In this document: positions 32,230 to 35,027 of the stretch, piece after piece
How the letters are laid out: the number at the start of each line of letters is the position of its first letter
Numbering within the stretch: position 1 is the stretch's first letter
Assembly (NCBI GenBank): GCA_051453625.1
Contig: JBOZIK010000001.1
Coordinates: forward strand, 50,182,864 to 50,217,890
DNA length: 35,027 nucleotides
Direction: 5' to 3'
Source of the DNA: Welwitschia mirabilis
Lineage: Eukaryota > Gnetophyta > Gnetopsida > Welwitschiales
The notes under the pieces: model-generated
What the model was told of the DNA's origin: nothing
The model's database searches: none
Seen by the model: only the letters and a program-made list of their open reading frames with translations
Position numbers and translations under genes: made by a program

Positions 32230-33300
32230 AATCGGCCAAGTTTTTGTGTTTTCTTTTTCTTTTGGGAAAATGGGGGCCAAGTTCGCATAATGATACTCGT
32301 GCAAAATCACATGATTTTGGAAGTTATTTGTTGCTTATTTCTTCGGTTTGTTTTTGTTTTTTTTGTTTGAATTTGCATGTTGTACTGTTTGGGTCAAAAA
32401 TCCATAAATTTTTGTGGGTGTGGAACCTCGGCGAAGTTTGCATGATGATATTCTGATAAAATCACTCATTTCTCGAAATCGCTTTATAAATCATGTTGAA
32501 TTTGCATTGGGATAATATTTATATCATGGTTTAAGTAAGAATTTATCATTTGTATTTAAATAAGTTGTTCCAATCTCTTTTTAACTTTCATGATGTTGGA
32601 ATTAGGGTCTTTCCCTTTGTGGGGTGGACCTTTGTGGTTTATTATCACTGCCATGCTTTTGACTTTTGTTGTTGCTTCTAAAGCCTTCTTCAATTAATGA
32701 AATTATAAATGTTCGTAAATCTCTTTTACTTTTAAGAATATCCTATCCTTTTTGGGATAAAAAGTAATATTAAAGGGATTAAATGTGTAACTCCCTTTTG
32801 AAAATCCTCTTTTCTTAACGGTTTTTCTCTAATTGTAGCAACTAAAAGCTTGGATCTTTAGCTTTTCTTGTTCTTATTTATTTGGACCTATGATTCAATC
32901 CTTTGGCTCTTAGCTCTTTGGCCTTTGGTTTATAGGACTCTTCAATCATAGTTCATATGGCTTAGATGTGAGTTTACAACTCTTAAAACCTTTTTTTTTT
33001 TTTTACTTCTTGACTTTGAGATTTTGTGACTTCTAAATCTAAATAGTTGCTTCTAAAATCTTAGTTTATGCCTATTGATTCTCATTTTGTGGTGGATTAT
33101 TGTTTTTTAATCTTATGTAACTAATAGGTGTTTCTCTCTCGGGTTCATATTTTTATGGCTTTATAAATTTATATTTTTTAAATTTCTTATTATGGAAGTC
33201 ACGTATTATATTATTAAAAGTTTTCTTATTTTATCTCTTCCTTGTGACTTTTCGTCATACATGTGAAGTAAAAAATAAAACTGAAACTAAAATTTTATTA
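32230..33300. other. 3' flank of the CAD-like gene and AT-rich intergenic sequence
   Basis: An AATAAA overlaps the stop codon (32225-32230), too early to act as the main poly(A) signal. The T-rich, GT-containing sequence to about 32460 is a plausible 3' UTR. No further gene is recognised. Confidence 0.4.
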
Positions 33301-33364
33301 TGTTCTTAGATCCTCAAGATTTATTGATCAGTTCGAATATATAGGTTATAACATTTAGAAACAT

Positions 33365-33384
33365 CACTAGTAAAGTTACTAGTG
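33365..33384. repeat. Short near-perfect palindrome
   Basis: CACTAGTAA, two bases, then TTACTAGTG: nine-base arms with perfect pairing. It lies at the edge of the LINE-like region; no function is inferred. Confidence 0.6.
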
Positions 33385-33399
33385 TTCTTTGTACAATTT

Positions 33400-34560
33400 G
33401 AAACAAATGAATTAGATTATAATGTGCCACTTGTATCTTATGTGCTCAAGTGTAGGGAAAACATGGTATTTATTCTCAATAATATTTTGATTACATAGTC
33501 CACATGTCTATTCTTCTGAAGGAATCTTAAACCATTTGCCTATTTCAACTCTTAAATAAGTCAATTCCATTTTTACTTTGCTAATTACATGTTGCAAATA
33601 TTGGGGCATAGCAATTGTTAAATAGTTTAGGTTTATATTAAGACCTCATTTGATGCTATTTAAGTAAAAGTGTTTCTTTCCTATTGTGTTCCCTAAAATA
33701 TTTCCAAGTACCTTTCATTTCATAATATCGTCAATTTTTTTAGGATCACAATAGAAAATAAGTTCATTAATATTTCATTTATTAAGTCAAAAAAATTTAT
33801 CATGAAATCATTATTTGTCTTAGATTTTGAGTATTTGCCTAATGTATGCAAAAAAAATTATGAGTGTATCCTATGAAGTGCCAAATAGCTTTATCTTCTA
33901 AGGTTATCATCTCTACTTCAAGTAGCATAACATCATATTGCATCTGTTTTGTTTCTCTGAATTCCTCTAATAATAATACCTCCTTCTATATTTTTAACTC
34001 TTTTATGAGGAATATTTGACTGAACAATAGTGTGAAAGAGTTTCTTTTGAATTTTCTAAGTTGAAATAGATTCATTTTGCCTTTTGTTTTTAGGGAAAAT
34101 AAGGCTTTCATTTTACTTGTAACTCTTTGAGAAATGAATTTGTCCCATTTGTACTTGCATGATCATTCTATACTAAGATATGTATAAGAGAAAATTATAC
34201 CTAACTACTCATTTCTTGTAGTAAAACTATATTAAATATTATATATGCCACACACCATGACTTTGGTTTTTTCTACATTAAATTTAGTTCTTGAATCCAA
34301 GTAAAATTCAAGTGTTAAGCATTTATTGCAAGTCATATTTTGAGTTTGAAATTAAAATAACATCAACAACATACAATAAGAGTCTGATGAGACTATTTCT
34401 AACTGTAATTGCATATCTGGTTGATAGATTATATATCCAATATTCAAGCTCATCAATAATAATCCAAATAAAGTTAGAAAAAGAGGGCATTCTTTTTACA
34501 CGCTAATAAAACCATAAAATTAAAAAACTTTCTTAATCATTTTGATTTAAATGCCTACCT
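33400..34560 (-). mobile_element. Non-LTR retrotransposon (LINE-type) reverse transcriptase remnant
   Basis: On the minus strand, LLLYVVDVILISNSKYDLQ (about 34325-34385) matches the LINE catalytic box (usually LLYADDIVLIS). It is followed by KFNVEKTKVMVCG (about 34245-34285), matching 'N..KTK.MVF'. Next comes RVTSKMKALFSLKTKG (about 34075-34130), and then the C-terminal zinc region IGKWFKIPSEE plus CGLCNQNIIENKYHV (about 33445-33545), equivalent to the zf-RVT-like 'GRW.KIPR.ER.C.LC...E.E.H'. This order and spacing are convincing. The catalytic YADD is YVVD and stops occur, so it is inactive. The N-terminal part and endonuclease are not visible; the clade is not assigned. Confidence 0.65.
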
Positions 34561-34985
34561 CTTTGTGAACTTTTTGGATCTCAAATAGCAATGCTATTAT
34601 AGCTTATAAATTACATGAGAACATCCATAACTTACTTTGGTTGGTAGGATTAGATGCCTTTAAAAAGTATAATAAGTAGATAAAAGTTTTCTTAATAAGA
34701 TATTTTGGACGATGAAATTGTTTATATTTGAATGATATCACTTAAAACCTACTTGTGACGTTGCATATACTTTCTTTCATTAGCCCATTTTTCAATCATA
34801 CATTCTAGAATGATGTCTAAAATCTTGGCAATGTTCTACTAATCACAAATAACCTATAGCTATTTATATTACTCTTATATCTTATTTTAAACAACCTAGC
34901 TATCACATTAAAACACCATTTCTTTTGTAACCTAGCTTGCATATCTAAATTTAATTTCTTCTAGTTTACATCCCATACTCGTAGC
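34561..34985. other. AT-rich sequence, possibly upstream LINE remains
   Basis: Located where the earlier RT motifs of the minus-strand LINE would lie, but no motif could be recognised with confidence. Confidence 0.3.
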
Positions 34986-34994
34986 CTCTCTCTC

Positions 34995-35027
<33 letters not shown>
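34986..35027. repeat. (CT)n microsatellite at the window end
   Basis: A run of CT units interrupted by one CG (35006-35007) continues to the last base, so its true length is unknown. Confidence 0.95.

Overview
The window looks like nuclear DNA of a seed plant. It holds one five-exon gene with plant-type introns, embedded in very AT-rich sequence made mostly of old, stop-riddled LTR retrotransposons plus a LINE remnant. Large, ancient, transition-decayed elements would fit a large-genome plant such as a gymnosperm, but nothing here fixes the species. Four runs of N (7273-7372, 16716-16815, 23465-23564, 31085-31561) mark assembly joins; three of them have related sequence on both sides.

Layout. 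(1) 1 to about 7150, minus strand: a decayed Ty3/gypsy element of the Athila/Tat type, read right to left as LTR-like region, tRNA-Asp-type primer-binding site, gag, protease, RT, RNase H, integrase. (2) 7207-10790, plus strand: a second Athila/Tat-type pol without gag, head-to-head with the first. (3) 10791-12269: unassigned. (4) 12275-23206, plus strand: a complete-ended Ty1/copia element of SIRE-like layout. It has LTRs of about 1.29 kb, a target-site duplication AATTA, a PBS, gag, pol, an extra reading frame after pol and a polypurine tract. Its middle part (second zinc knuckle to start of RT) is present twice, on either side of an N gap. (5) 23212-29580: AT-rich sequence with no gene I can recognise and two look-alike (TC)n(TA)n microsatellites. 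(6) 29588-29740: two adjacent tRNA-like (SINE-like) modules on the minus strand. (7) 30100-32229, plus strand: a cinnamyl-alcohol-dehydrogenase-family (CAD-like) gene, the only apparently functional gene. (8) 33400-34560, minus strand: a non-LTR (LINE-type) RT remnant. (9) The window ends in a TC microsatellite.

The CAD-like gene should encode a cytosolic zinc- and NADPH-dependent alcohol dehydrogenase of about 364 residues once the repeated 78 bp around the 477-N gap are counted once. All zinc ligands are present. The transposons are not expected to make working proteins: catalytic residues are lost (FMDD to FMNK or FMDY in the two gypsy RTs, protease Asp to Ala in copia copy B, YADD to YVVD in the LINE) and stops are frequent.

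I found no convincing unknown biological system. The most interesting items are the duplicated middle of the copia element, its extra post-pol reading frame, the repeat-built LTRs and post-pol spacer, the twin tRNA-like modules, and the probable false duplication inside exon 4 of the CAD-like gene.
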